Source: Ardenticatenaceae bacterium
GTDB taxonomy: Bacteria > Chloroflexota > Anaerolineae > Promineifilales > Promineifilaceae
Direction of reading: 5' to 3'
Length of the DNA: 64,000 nucleotides
Assembly: GCA_020634375.1 (NCBI GenBank)
Contig: JACKBX010000013.1
Location: 1 to 64,000, forward strand
Shown here: piece after piece, positions 25,801-34,474 of the stretch
How the letters are laid out: each line of letters opens with the position of its first letter
How positions within the stretch are numbered: position 1 is the first letter of the stretch
The notes under the pieces: generated by a model
The model's input: the letters and a program-made list of their open reading frames with translations, nothing else
Told to the model about the DNA's origin: nothing
Database searches by the model: none
Translations under genes and position numbers: made by a program

Positions 25801-28667
25801 AAGAAGAAATCCGCCAGTTGTGCGCCGATCTGGGCATCGACGACGAAGAACTAAGAGAAGACGGCCTTAGCCGCATGGCGCGGGAATTTGTACGCCGCGT
25901 CGGTAAAGCCGGTAGATTGGCCGAATTAGAAACCCTGGTACGGCAAAACCACCCCCGGCAGGCATTCGTCTTTCAAGAATCCGTACAAGAATTAATTGAA
26001 AATGCACAAGCCCTCCTGCCGCACAATCCCGCGCAAGTGATTGAGTATTTACGCCAGCAAAAACAAGAATGGGAAATCGGCACAGCGCCGGAACGTGCCG
26101 CCATTCACAGCATTTTGGCGCAAGCCTTTGCTGCCACCGGCAACCACCGCATGGCCTATGCCCACTGGCAAAATCAGGCCCGCTTGCAGCCCAACGCCGC
26201 CAACGCGTTCAACGGCATGGCCGCTGCCGCACAGCAGCTCGGCGCAGATATGCTAGACAAAGCAGAGACGTGGATGCAGCAATTCAAGCAGCAAAATCCC
26301 ACAGCCACTGGCCCAGCTATTGGGTTGGCCGCCATTGCCCAACTGCGCGGCGATTTGACAAAGGCAGCGGAACGACTGACGAACGCCCCCGCAGCCAGCC
26401 TGGTGCAGCAAGCGCAAATGGCCCAGGCTGCCCAACAACTGCTCGCCGCTAAACAAGCACCCCCGCCTGCTGATGACGCAGCGCAAGATGATGATACGGC
26501 CGTTCCCCCACCCCCAACCTTCGACCCAACCCACCTCGCCACACAGCCCAATGGCGAACTGGTCTCCAACCGGTTGAGCCGCACACTAAACGACCTAAGC
26601 AGCACGACAACAGGACTAGACGATAACGCTCAAGTGCAGATTTTGCGCGAGTTTGTGCAGCAAACGTTGGCGCTGCCCACGCTGTCCGCCGCGCACAAGC
26701 AGGACTTGCGCCTGCGCAGCGCCCGCGTGTTGGCCGAAGCCACGCGCACGCAGCGTGTCACGCCGGAAATGACGACTGAACTGCGCCTACCGGTACTAGA
26801 TTCGCTCTTTATCACGCAGCCACAGCAGCGGCGGGCGCTCATTCGCACAGTCAGCAGCTACCGGCAATCTGCCGGGCGGCGGCTGGCGCTGTTCTTACGC
26901 GACCAGGCACGCCGTCAAATCCGCAAAGACCTCGGCGCCAAAAAGGTGGCGGTATTGGTGGATGACAGCACGGCAGAAACGGCCGTACAAGAGGAGTATG
27001 ATCGCGTGAAAACGGCCGTTTTTAGCGAAGGCAGCTTCCACCTCCAAAACCAGACCCTACAAACCCTGAGTGATATATGTAAAAGCAAGGATGAGCAGCC
27101 GGTGGGAAAATGGCGCACGGCCGTTGCCAAAAAGACCCTCACCCTCACCGGCAACCTCAACCATGACGTACTCGCCCTCGATTTTAGCCGCTACGACACA
27201 GACCCGCGCCAATTTTGGCTGCTGCTGCACGCCCTACTACACAGCATCGAAGGCCACCTGGCACACCTCGATAGCTGGGAACGCTTCCGGCGCAGCCCAC
27301 TCCCCGACAGCATCAGCAGCATTCTGCTGGCCGCCTTCCACCCCGAAACACACCTACCCTACAAGAAACGCCGCGCCGAACAAATGCTGCGCAATTTGGA
27401 ACTAGACGACAAAGAAACGCAGCTCGACTATCGCACTTACATGGAATTTGCCCACAACCTGCTGCACGATCCTGACCTGGGCTTTGATGACCTCGATGAT
27501 GTTGGCCTCTTTTTATACCAAATGAGCGGCAACCTGCTCTCTTTCGCGCCCGACCCCGGCGCAGAAATGGATGGACGCTTCACGCTGCATCCTCCTTTAG
27601 CCCGTGAAGTTATGCTCAAACCGGCACATATTGACACTGCTCTCACCCTGCCGGACAGTGCGTTTGACCAAATCACTTCCGCACTCAATGCGGGCAACCA
27701 CATCATCCTCATTGGCCCGCCGGGAACAGGCAAAACAACGGTCGCGCAAGACATCAGCCGCCTGGCACATGACACCAATTGCAATCGCGGCTTCATTTCT
27801 GTGACAGCTACAGCCGATTGGACAACGTTTGACACCATTGGCGGCTACATGCCCACGACTGATAATCGCCTTGCCTTCAGTGAGGGCATTGTGCTGCGTG
27901 CTATTCGGGAGAAAAAGTGGCTGATTATCGACGAAATCAATCGCGCCGAAATTGACAAAGCGTTTGGCGAGATGTTCACAGTGTTATCTGGACAGCCCGT
28001 GACTCTGCCCTATCGGGATGGGCATCATCCCATCCGCATTTTGCCGCCTGGTTACCCGGCACAAAGTGAAAAGGATTACGTGATTCCGCAAACGTGGCGC
28101 GTCATTGGCACGATGAATGTCTACGACAAAGCATCGCTGTTTGAAATGTCGTATGCTTTTATGCGGCGGTTCGCTTTTGTGGACGTGGGCATTCCTGATA
28201 AAGACACATTCCCGCAGCTTATCAGTCTATTCTTACGGCAGGTTGATTTAGCGGATGATGACGAGAACGCAATTGCACAAGCACTGCGCGATAAATTATT
28301 TCATCACCAGAGCAAAGTGATGCATCACCGACCACTGGGACCGGCCATTGCACGAGATATGATCCGTTATATGGCCCGCCGCTGCGAGCAAACCGGCGCG
28401 GCTACACCTGACCATGTAGCTGAGGCGTTTTTGCTGTATGCAGTGCCACAGTTTGATGGACTGGAAGAGCATAAAATTGTGGATGTGGTGAATGAGTTAA
28501 AGGATATTTTTACCCCGGCAGCCAAGACCACACAGGCTATTTTCCACCGGTTGGAAGAGTTATTCCCGCAGTATCCACTATTGAAGAAGATGAAGGAGGA
28601 GGAGGGAGAAACGGCCGTTTCCGACACAACTTCAACAGAAAACAAACCCGACAGCGGCCAAGAATAA
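22836..28667 (+). CDS. Giant glycosidase-like/EAD/TPR/McrB-like AAA+ fusion protein
   Basis: A 1,943-residue protein. Residues about 1-330 look like a TIM-barrel glycoside hydrolase of clan A, with E125 (VWLELPGN) and E256 (ISEWGW) at plausible acid/base and nucleophile positions. Two clear repeats at about 366-435 and 449-520 (FNEEELRSLCFNLGVDYENLP, then GK and a VREL helix) and a diverged third at about 979-1045 resemble effector-associated, death-fold-like adaptor domains of prokaryotic conflict systems. TPR-like helices lie near 837 and 1086. The C-terminal AAA+ domain has Walker A GPPGTGKTT (1627), Walker B WLIIDE (1695) and VIGTMNVYD (1756), followed by RRF (1777), as in McrB/AAA_5 ATPases. 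ATG 22836 has AAGGA 5 nt upstream; ATG 22812 is an alternative. No McrC-like nuclease is adjacent. Function is inferred as defence or signalling NTPase. Confidence 0.82.
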   Translation: MAEQSPPLVHNKIGFHIGPYTNNQLLQDWLYSLDSQNIPVFLTVTGDFHFLFNLVGRLTLPQNHTIVYQFRPEQMEGFEKDLFDFNNASFYQQNQGQEAALAEKYWEQIQYLLPSDFPREKVWLELPGNLTAIYETMQADWLGEFATALARRTTEIGYKIAFFGWRNGEPSIEAWETNGMLRLLHYCQQFPDNLGVSLHEFSGSLDTISPDTAENEIGTLSLAPPDGERSGIGRFRQLVQVCHEQDITVPPIFISEWGWTRERIPNPGAAMEHIVQVNEQLYSNYPEIRGAALWTLDPDAGAVADSVADLVRPLTELSLSYQFEIHPQNGDWSANSYGTDPFVEEYDEDPSFEEVSQPIREEDMGYTRLRSVMADFFNEEELRSLCFNLGVDYENLPASGKENKVRELISLILTQRRSEELMAELIRQRPEIGWQEIVSGQLSPPGLDYGRIRTLPAVINERFDEAELRSLCFELDVDYENLPAVGKADKVRELVSYFARRQRIPDLALALQRMRPNGFWEEWLETDTAVSTSSSPPPQTDYLPLESETLPELTTQQTAVADFITQTEAPAIKGAFPIPTNMGESIESQITVTQEARPFRAWLAPFSGEDDAGFKTMLAEDEPSWQTNADAGAEDIVALYRLAPHNELTHLFTVQSRPDAESPFRLRKAHPLNRSLPEAEIATHPAMQGWKPPTTADQPLDLTAVNLWQPLRSLIAAWNPDLIADLAEWEGLTEEDVWQTAVTIALQIPDKNGRLHTLISLIQKRPSTITNDDLLKQFNLESEWRARRAVWNTLQRPIPPTMTLDDATAILRKHGYTDAKELLQKIDTSWESIEDPQLRARGHALLAQTYEGLGDNKKALTQWRKAAELDPANSATFEGIERCTPDNQLDRSAQFIEKVAAKAPDSAGPTVGMAAIAQRRNEYEKAAELLETAVHLTQDHVEKQRIETRREVIVQYIPQTAVPPETALHPTLDPREKSLIEFLIRHGGKEEIRQLCADLGIDDEELREDGLSRMAREFVRRVGKAGRLAELETLVRQNHPRQAFVFQESVQELIENAQALLPHNPAQVIEYLRQQKQEWEIGTAPERAAIHSILAQAFAATGNHRMAYAHWQNQARLQPNAANAFNGMAAAAQQLGADMLDKAETWMQQFKQQNPTATGPAIGLAAIAQLRGDLTKAAERLTNAPAASLVQQAQMAQAAQQLLAAKQAPPPADDAAQDDDTAVPPPPTFDPTHLATQPNGELVSNRLSRTLNDLSSTTTGLDDNAQVQILREFVQQTLALPTLSAAHKQDLRLRSARVLAEATRTQRVTPEMTTELRLPVLDSLFITQPQQRRALIRTVSSYRQSAGRRLALFLRDQARRQIRKDLGAKKVAVLVDDSTAETAVQEEYDRVKTAVFSEGSFHLQNQTLQTLSDICKSKDEQPVGKWRTAVAKKTLTLTGNLNHDVLALDFSRYDTDPRQFWLLLHALLHSIEGHLAHLDSWERFRRSPLPDSISSILLAAFHPETHLPYKKRRAEQMLRNLELDDKETQLDYRTYMEFAHNLLHDPDLGFDDLDDVGLFLYQMSGNLLSFAPDPGAEMDGRFTLHPPLAREVMLKPAHIDTALTLPDSAFDQITSALNAGNHIILIGPPGTGKTTVAQDISRLAHDTNCNRGFISVTATADWTTFDTIGGYMPTTDNRLAFSEGIVLRAIREKKWLIIDEINRAEIDKAFGEMFTVLSGQPVTLPYRDGHHPIRILPPGYPAQSEKDYVIPQTWRVIGTMNVYDKASLFEMSYAFMRRFAFVDVGIPDKDTFPQLISLFLRQVDLADDDENAIAQALRDKLFHHQSKVMHHRPLGPAIARDMIRYMARRCEQTGAATPDHVAEAFLLYAVPQFDGLEEHKIVDVVNELKDIFTPAAKTTQAIFHRLEELFPQYPLLKKMKEEEGETAVSDTTSTENKPDSGQE

Positions 28668-28693
28668 AGCCATGCTAACATGCTAACAGCCTC

Positions 28694-28722
28694 TTGACTT
28701 CCATGACGCGCTGTGTTATATT
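28694..28722 (+). promoter_or_regulatory. Sigma70-type promoter of the phasin-like gene
   Basis: TTGACT (28694-28699) and TATATT (28717-28722) are separated by exactly 17 nt. The predicted transcript starts near 28729, inside the sequence TGACGCAACGCGTT that recurs upstream of the CheY-like gene. Confidence 0.7.
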
Positions 28723-28786
28723 CTTTATGACGCAACGCGTTATAATTGCAAATATAACAAGGATTTAGACCCTTTGGAGGCATAAA

Positions 28787-29068
28787 ATGGCAAAGAAACA
28801 AGAAGCGACTGTAGAAGTCGTAGTGGAAGAAGTAGCAGAAAAGAAAAATGTACTATTTGACACAGCTCACAAAGCACTCCTGATTGGCTTTGGGGTTATC
28901 GGCATGAGCCAAGACTTCATCGTGGATGGTCGGGAAGAGATGAACAAATTGTTTGACAAACTCGTTGGTCGTGGCGAAGAAATGGAAAAAGAGAGCCGCG
29001 AATGGGTTCAAGATGTCATGAAGCGCAACAAGAAAGTCGAAGAAGAAGTTGCCGTGGAAATGGCATAA
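28787..29068 (+). CDS. Small phasin-like/coiled-coil protein
   Basis: A 93-residue, highly charged protein. An acidic N-terminus is followed by a short hydrophobic helix (AHKALLIGFGVIGMSQDFI) and a long amphipathic helix (REEMNKLFDKLVGRGEEMEKESREWVQDVMKRNKK). This layout resembles phasins and PhaF/PhaI-type granule proteins, but similarity is structural only. GGAGG lies 6 nt before ATG. A strong promoter upstream and a terminator downstream suggest an abundant single-gene transcript. No polyhydroxyalkanoate synthesis genes are seen in the window, so a granule role is unproven. Confidence 0.75.
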   Translation: MAKKQEATVEVVVEEVAEKKNVLFDTAHKALLIGFGVIGMSQDFIVDGREEMNKLFDKLVGRGEEMEKESREWVQDVMKRNKKVEEEVAVEMA

Positions 29069-29094
29069 GCAAACTCCTTTCATCAAGCGCAAAG

Positions 29095-29128
29095 AGGGAG
29101 ATGGATCAAACCATCTCCCTTTTTGTTT
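29095..29128 (+). terminator. Rho-independent terminator of the phasin-like gene
   Basis: AGGGAGATGG (29095-29104) pairs with CCATCTCCCT (29111-29120) around a 6-nt loop and is followed by TTTTGTTT. It separates two convergent genes. Confidence 0.88.
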
Positions 29129-29157
29129 CTATGCTCTGTCACACTTCGCTTAAAAAA

Positions 29158-29541
29158 TCAGGTACTAACTGGCAAACCTAAGATTTCCACCACTTTCTCG
29201 CGCAATTCCTTAGGCATGAATGGCTTGGTCATATACGCTGTCACATCCTGCAAGTGAGCGATAACGCGATGCGTGGCACTGGTTTGGGCAGTCAGGACAA
29301 TCACACTTGTAGGTTGGCGTTCCCAGGTGTGAATTTCTTTCAATACATTCCAGCCATTAATGTCTGGTAACATAATATCCAGAATCAATAAATCAGCCTG
29401 ATAGTGGCGCAGTAACTCGATGGCTTCCTGGCCTGTTTTGGCGTGGCGTAGCTGAATAGGTAGACTTGCCAGCGTAAGGCGAATAATCTCAAAGAGATCT
29501 TGGTCATCTTCTACACTCACGATGCAGGGTACGTTGCTCAT
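29158..29541 (-). CDS. Stand-alone response regulator receiver (CheY-like)
   Basis: 127 residues, a single receiver domain with no output domain. The acidic pocket E11/D12, phospho-acceptor D55 (LLILDIMLPD), T84 (VLTAQ) and K106 (MTKPF) are all present, so it should be phosphorylatable by a histidine kinase. No kinase gene is nearby. The upstream minus-strand region carries TGACGCAACGCATT, nearly identical to a sequence at the start of the convergent phasin-like transcript. Confidence 0.92.
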   Translation of the reverse strand: MSNVPCIVSVEDDQDLFEIIRLTLASLPIQLRHAKTGQEAIELLRHYQADLLILDIMLPDINGWNVLKEIHTWERQPTSVIVLTAQTSATHRVIAHLQDVTAYMTKPFMPKELREKVVEILGLPVST

Positions 29542-29746
29542 AACTATCCCTTTTAGTAGACTACGCTAAGGCGCTGATTACAAGCGTAATAGATCAAATG
29601 CGTTGCGTCAAGACAAGAGAGTTATTGCGTGGTTGTTCTTAGGAACCGCGCTCTTTCCAAGAAACACAGTCCTGCAAAAATTTAAATACTACCGCAATAA
29701 ACCACCTACAATGTTATTGCATGGGGCAAGCCAAGGAGAATGATTT

Positions 29747-30688
29747 ATGGGTGAATACGCAGTTGAAGTTCATGATTTGCATAAAGATTTTGGCGAGGTC
29801 TACGCGGTCAAAGGCGTTTCCTTCAATGTGCAGAGGGGAGAAATATTTAGCCTGTTGGGGCCGAACGGGGCGGGCAAAAGTACGACTATTTCCATGTTGG
29901 CCTGCTTACAACGGCCGTCCCAAGGGGATGCACTTGTGATGGGACATTCGGTAACGGCCGTTCCCCAACAAGCCAAAGCAGCCCTCGGCATCGTCCCCCA
30001 AGAAATCGCTCTATACGATGATTTGTCAGCCCGCGAAAACCTCGATTTTTGGGGCAAAATGTACGGCTTACGCGGCGCAGCATTGCAAAAACAGGTTGAT
30101 GACGTGCTAGAACTGATTGGCCTGACCGACCGGCAAAAAGGGCGCATCGGCAAATTCTCCGGCGGGATGAAACGGCGTGTCAACATCGGCGCGGCGCTGC
30201 TGCACAAGCCAGACATTATCATCATGGATGAGCCGACTGTGGGCATCGACCCGCAAAGCCGCCGTCACATTCTGGATGGGGTAAAAGCGTTGAACCAACA
30301 GGGGATGACCGTTTTGTACACGACCCATTACATGGAAGAAGCGCAGGAACTTTCCGACCACATCGCCATTATGGATCAGGGCGAGATCATCGCCTTGGGC
30401 ACGCACGGTGAATTGGTGCGGATTGTGGGTGAACAGGATCGGATTGATTTGCGTATCAACGCCCCCTCGGAGTTGGTGATGGCGCACTGGCAAGAAGTCC
30501 CCGGTGTTTCACAGGTCACGGCCGATGATGGCCTGATTTCGCTTCTGGCTGATGACAGCAACGTAGTTTTGCCCCGTTTGTTTGAAGTGGCAACGGCCGT
30601 TAACGTGCGCATCACCTCAGTAGAAATTCAGGAACCCAACCTGGAAACCGTCTTCCTGCACCTCACCGGGCGGGCCTTGCGGGATTAA
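29747..30688 (+). CDS. ABC-2 type exporter ATP-binding protein
   Basis: A 313-residue protein. Walker A LLGPNGAGKSTT, signature FSGGMKRRVNIG and Walker B IIIMDEPTVGID lie within the first 200 residues. The C-terminal 85 residues resemble the extension of drug/antibiotic and Na+ exporter ATPases (DrrA, NatA, CcmA type). AAGGAG precedes the ATG. The stop is followed after 3 nt by the first permease gene, giving a three-gene operon (ATPase and two permeases). Substrate unknown. Confidence 0.93.
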   Translation: MGEYAVEVHDLHKDFGEVYAVKGVSFNVQRGEIFSLLGPNGAGKSTTISMLACLQRPSQGDALVMGHSVTAVPQQAKAALGIVPQEIALYDDLSARENLDFWGKMYGLRGAALQKQVDDVLELIGLTDRQKGRIGKFSGGMKRRVNIGAALLHKPDIIIMDEPTVGIDPQSRRHILDGVKALNQQGMTVLYTTHYMEEAQELSDHIAIMDQGEIIALGTHGELVRIVGEQDRIDLRINAPSELVMAHWQEVPGVSQVTADDGLISLLADDSNVVLPRLFEVATAVNVRITSVEIQEPNLETVFLHLTGRALRD

Positions 30689-30691
30689 ATC

Positions 30692-32014
30692 ATGAAACTA
30701 TTCGATATTGCCTTCAAAGATATGCGCCAGTCACTGCGCAGCCTAAGCGGGATCATGTTCATGTTCGTCGTTCCGGTGCTGGTGACGGTGCTGTTCTATT
30801 TCATGTTTGGCGGGGCCAGCGCTGACGATGAAGACAGCTTCGCCCTGCCCCGCACCGACGTACTGCTGGTTAATCTGGACGCGGGAACGCTGCCGGAGAA
30901 TGCCGACCTGAGCAGTGAATTTTCGGCCGGGCAGTCGGCCGCATTGGGTAGTGTCACGTCGATGGGCGAACTGCTGGCCCAAATCTTGCAGCAAGATGCG
31001 TTTGCCGATTTGCTGGCTGTCCGGGAAGTGGATGATGCGACGGCAGCCCGCACGGCCGTTGACAACCAGGAAGCAAGCGTAGCGATCATTATCCCATCTA
31101 ATTTTACCGATGCGTTGCTGATCACCCAGGAAACGGCCGTGATCGAACTGTACCAGGACCCCACCCTCACCATTGGCCCGGCCATCGTCGAATCCCTCAT
31201 CAAACAGTTCGCCGACAGCTTTGTGTCCACCAAAATCGGCACCGGCGTCGTTATTGAGCAGTTAGTCAAGTCGGGTGCGGCGATAAATGGCGCGTTGGTT
31301 GAGGAAATAGTGAGGAAGTTTACGGCCGTTGCCATGGAATCCGCCCAAACCACCGGTGCTCTCATCAACGTCCAGCCTCCGCCCGGCGCGAACAGCGAAG
31401 CCGGTCTCATCGGCGAAATTCTAGGGCAGATTTTGGGCGGCATGATGACCTTCTTTGCTTTTTTCACCGGCTCGGCCATCTTGCAATCCATCCTCATCGA
31501 AGAAGAGCAGGGGACGCTGGCCCGCCTGTTCACCACACCAACCCAGATTCGCACCATCATTGGCGGCAAAGTGACGGCCACATTCCTCATGCTTTTTGTG
31601 CAGGTCACGACGCTCCTCCTGTTTGGCCGGTTGGTGTTCAAGATAAATTGGGGCACGGCACTGCCGATTATCCTGGCGGTGGGGGGTATCATTGTCATGT
31701 CTGTTGCGACCGGGCTGCTGCTGGTCTCGTTGATGAAAAACACACGCCAGGCCGGAGTGGTGTATGGCGGCGTCCTGACGTTGACCGGCATGATTGGCAT
31801 GATCACAATTTTTACTGGCGGCGGAGCCAACACATCACCAATGGTGCGTACCGTATCCCTCTTTGTCCCTCAAGGCTGGGCGGTGCGCGGCCTGCAAACG
31901 GCAATGAACGGCGGCACAGCAGCCGATATACTGCCCACACTGGCCGGACTGCTGGTCTGGGTTGTCATCTTTGCAGCCATCGGCCAATATCGTTTGCAAA
32001 GACGTTTCGCTTAA
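30692..32014 (+). CDS. ABC-2 type exporter permease 1
   Basis: A 440-residue protein. One N-terminal transmembrane helix is followed by an extracytoplasmic domain of about 190 residues (VLLVNLDAGTLPENADLSSEF at its start) and five or six C-terminal helices with ILIEEEQGTLARLFTTP, the cytoplasmic ABC-2 coupling segment (YhaP/NatB/LnrM type). It works with the ATPase upstream and the homologous permease downstream, probably as a heterodimer. Likely exports a drug, lipid or peptide. Confidence 0.9.
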   Translation: MKLFDIAFKDMRQSLRSLSGIMFMFVVPVLVTVLFYFMFGGASADDEDSFALPRTDVLLVNLDAGTLPENADLSSEFSAGQSAALGSVTSMGELLAQILQQDAFADLLAVREVDDATAARTAVDNQEASVAIIIPSNFTDALLITQETAVIELYQDPTLTIGPAIVESLIKQFADSFVSTKIGTGVVIEQLVKSGAAINGALVEEIVRKFTAVAMESAQTTGALINVQPPPGANSEAGLIGEILGQILGGMMTFFAFFTGSAILQSILIEEEQGTLARLFTTPTQIRTIIGGKVTATFLMLFVQVTTLLLFGRLVFKINWGTALPIILAVGGIIVMSVATGLLLVSLMKNTRQAGVVYGGVLTLTGMIGMITIFTGGGANTSPMVRTVSLFVPQGWAVRGLQTAMNGGTAADILPTLAGLLVWVVIFAAIGQYRLQRRFA

Positions 32015-32032
32015 AAAAATAAGGATTATTTC

Positions 32033-33262
32033 ATGCGCGTTGTGGATTTAGCAATTAAAGATTTGCGGCAGATTTTACGGGAACGGCAGTCGGCATTTTT
32101 TTTGTTGATTATGCCTGTGGTCTTTACGCTGCTTTTTGGCTTTGCCTTTGGCGGATTTGGCGGCGGTGATGATGAAGACCCACGACTGCCGGTAGGTTTT
32201 CTCAACCAGGATGCGGGCACGGTCTCTGAGGATCTGGTCACGCTCCTGGCACAATCTGACGTAATCCGGCTGGTAACAGACACGATGGATGTGGCCGACC
32301 TGGAGACGCAAGTTAAAGATGGCGTCACCGCTGCCGCTGTCATTGTTCCCGCCGGGTACGGCCAACACATGACGGCTGGCGAACTGGTTCCACTGACGGT
32401 GATCGTTGATTCGGGCAATGCCAGTGGGATAACGGCTCAAGAGGAAGTGACGGCGGCTGTCACCCGATTGTTGAGCGCTTTGCAAACGGCACAGGTGGGA
32501 ATGGAAACGGCCGTCTCCCAAAACGTCATCTCGGAGAGCGACAAACCCGCCTATTTTGAGACCACATTAGCCCGCGCCATCACCGCCTGGGCCGCACCGC
32601 CCATACAAGTGGCAGTCTCGCAATCAGGGGCGGTGGATGAAAGTGGAACGGAAACGGCCGTTTCCAGCGACAACGCCTTCGCCCACTCCTCCCCCGGTAT
32701 GATGGCTCAATTCGCCATCGCTGGTCTGATCACCGCAGCGCAAATTCTGGTATTGGAACGGAAAAGCGGCTCCCTGCGCCGCTTGTTGACGACTGATATG
32801 TCACGCGGCAGCATTTTACTGGGCCATTACCTGGCGATGTTTGTCACGATTTTAGCCCAACTGTTCATTCTCATCTTGTTCGGGCAGTTGTTCCTCAAAC
32901 TGCCCTACTTTCAGGAACCGGCGGCAACACTGCTGCTAACCGTCGCTTCGGCGCTGTTTGCCGCCAGTTTGGGCCTGCTCATTGGCGCATTAGCGCAATC
33001 GGAGGAGCAGGCCATCATCTTCTCGCTGGTGCCGATGTTTGTGCTGGCCGGTCTAGGAGGAGCCTGGGTTCCACTGGAATTTACGCCAGAAGGGTTTCAG
33101 CGCATCGCTTTTTTTACACCTATAGCCTGGATGATGGATGGATTCAAAGATATTATTGTGCGCGGTTTGGGCTTGGAAGCGGTGTTGTTGGCAACGGCCG
33201 TTCTCATCATCTACGCCATCATCTTTTGGGGATTGGCCGCCTGGCGCTTCCGATTTGAGTAA
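32033..33262 (+). CDS. ABC-2 type exporter permease 2
   Basis: A 409-residue protein with the same architecture as the preceding gene: an N-terminal helix, an external domain (LPVGFLNQDAGTVSEDLVTLL) and a C-terminal bundle with LVLERKSGSLRRLLTTDMSRGSILLGHY as the coupling region. AAGG lies before ATG 32033, 18 bp after the previous stop. The two permeases are paralogues and most likely heterodimerise. The gene ends 27 bp before the convergent AICAR transformylase gene, with no clear terminator between. Confidence 0.9.
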   Translation: MRVVDLAIKDLRQILRERQSAFFLLIMPVVFTLLFGFAFGGFGGGDDEDPRLPVGFLNQDAGTVSEDLVTLLAQSDVIRLVTDTMDVADLETQVKDGVTAAAVIVPAGYGQHMTAGELVPLTVIVDSGNASGITAQEEVTAAVTRLLSALQTAQVGMETAVSQNVISESDKPAYFETTLARAITAWAAPPIQVAVSQSGAVDESGTETAVSSDNAFAHSSPGMMAQFAIAGLITAAQILVLERKSGSLRRLLTTDMSRGSILLGHYLAMFVTILAQLFILILFGQLFLKLPYFQEPAATLLLTVASALFAASLGLLIGALAQSEEQAIIFSLVPMFVLAGLGGAWVPLEFTPEGFQRIAFFTPIAWMMDGFKDIIVRGLGLEAVLLATAVLIIYAIIFWGLAAWRFRFE

Positions 33263-33289
33263 GTTGAAATTCCGTGTTTTTCAGTCAAC

Positions 33290-34462
33290 TCAATGATGAA
33301 ACAGGCGGGTATGCGTCATCACCATGACCATACCATATTCATCACACGCTTGAATGACGGCTTCGTCGCGCAGGGAACCGCCAGGCTGGGCTACATAACG
33401 CACGCCGCTTTGCCTGGCGCGATCAATGCTGTCACGGAAGGGGAAGAAGGCGTCAGAACCGAGGGCGATGCCTGTGAATTGACTGATCCAGGCTTGTTTT
33501 TCTGCGGGGGTGAGGCGCTGGGGAACGGCCGTAAACTTCTCCAACCACGCTGCTTCTTCTGCCGGGGTTAGTTGATCTAACAAAAACTGGTCAATGGCAT
33601 TATCACGCTCCGGGCGGCTGAGGCGCGGACGGAACGGCAATGCTAATACACGCGGGTGCTGTCGTAAAAACCAGGTGTCTGCTTTACCGCCCGCCAACCG
33701 CGTGCAATGAATACGTGATTGCTGCCCTGCGCCCACGCCGATAACTTGCCCATTGTAAGCGTAGCACACAGAGTTGGATTGCGTATATTTCAAGGTGATG
33801 AGCGCGACGATCAGGTCACGGATGGCACTTTCAGGTAAGGCCTGGTTTCGTGTCACGATGTTCTGGAAATCGGCGGGGGTGGAAACGGCCGTGTTCCGCT
33901 GCTGCGCCATCGTTACACCAAACACTTCTCGCTGTTCCAGTTCTGGCGGTTCGTAGTCAGGATCAATTTGTACAATGCGATACCCCCCACCCTTTTTTTG
34001 CCGCAAAATCTGCAACGCTTCTGGCTCGTAGCCGGGTGCAATCACGCCGTCAGACACTTCACGTTTAATAAGCTGTGCGGTAGGAGCATCAACCGGGTCG
34101 CTTAGCGCAACCCAATCACCAAAGGAGGAAATACGGTCTGCGCCGCGAGCGCGAGCATAGGCTTCGGCCAGTGGTGATAATTCCATAGTTCCCACTAAGT
34201 AGGCCTGTCGCAATGTATCATTGAGGGGAACGGAAACGGCCGTACCCGCCGGGCTTACATGCTTAAATGAAGCAGCAGCAGGCATATTCAATGTCTGCCG
34301 CAGTTCTCGCACCAACTGCCAGGAATTCAACGCATCCAATAAATTAATAAACCCAGGCTGTCCATTCAGCACCTGAATTGGCAGCTTTCCCTGGTGCACC
34401 CAAACTCGCGCCGGTTTCTGGTGCGGATTCATGCCATAGCGTAATTCCAATTCTTCACCCAT
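33290..34462 (-). CDS. purH: AICAR transformylase (separate C-terminal half of PurH)
   Basis: A 390-residue protein that transfers a formyl group from 10-formyltetrahydrofolate to AICAR in purine synthesis. Family motifs are RYGMNPHQ near the start, SFKHVSPAG (catalytic Lys-His) near 85, SDAFFPFRDSID and QPGGSLRD near the end. In most bacteria this domain is fused behind IMP cyclohydrolase in a protein of about 520 residues. Here the cyclohydrolase is a separate gene directly upstream. ATG 34462 is chosen because GGAGG lies 5 nt upstream; the alternative ATG 34474 abuts the preceding stop codon. The ACGGCCGT motif encodes TAV just after KHVSPAG. Confidence 0.92.
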   Translation of the reverse strand: MGEELELRYGMNPHQKPARVWVHQGKLPIQVLNGQPGFINLLDALNSWQLVRELRQTLNMPAAASFKHVSPAGTAVSVPLNDTLRQAYLVGTMELSPLAEAYARARGADRISSFGDWVALSDPVDAPTAQLIKREVSDGVIAPGYEPEALQILRQKKGGGYRIVQIDPDYEPPELEQREVFGVTMAQQRNTAVSTPADFQNIVTRNQALPESAIRDLIVALITLKYTQSNSVCYAYNGQVIGVGAGQQSRIHCTRLAGGKADTWFLRQHPRVLALPFRPRLSRPERDNAIDQFLLDQLTPAEEAAWLEKFTAVPQRLTPAEKQAWISQFTGIALGSDAFFPFRDSIDRARQSGVRYVAQPGGSLRDEAVIQACDEYGMVMVMTHTRLFHH

Positions 34463-34474
34463 GATTTCCTCCAT

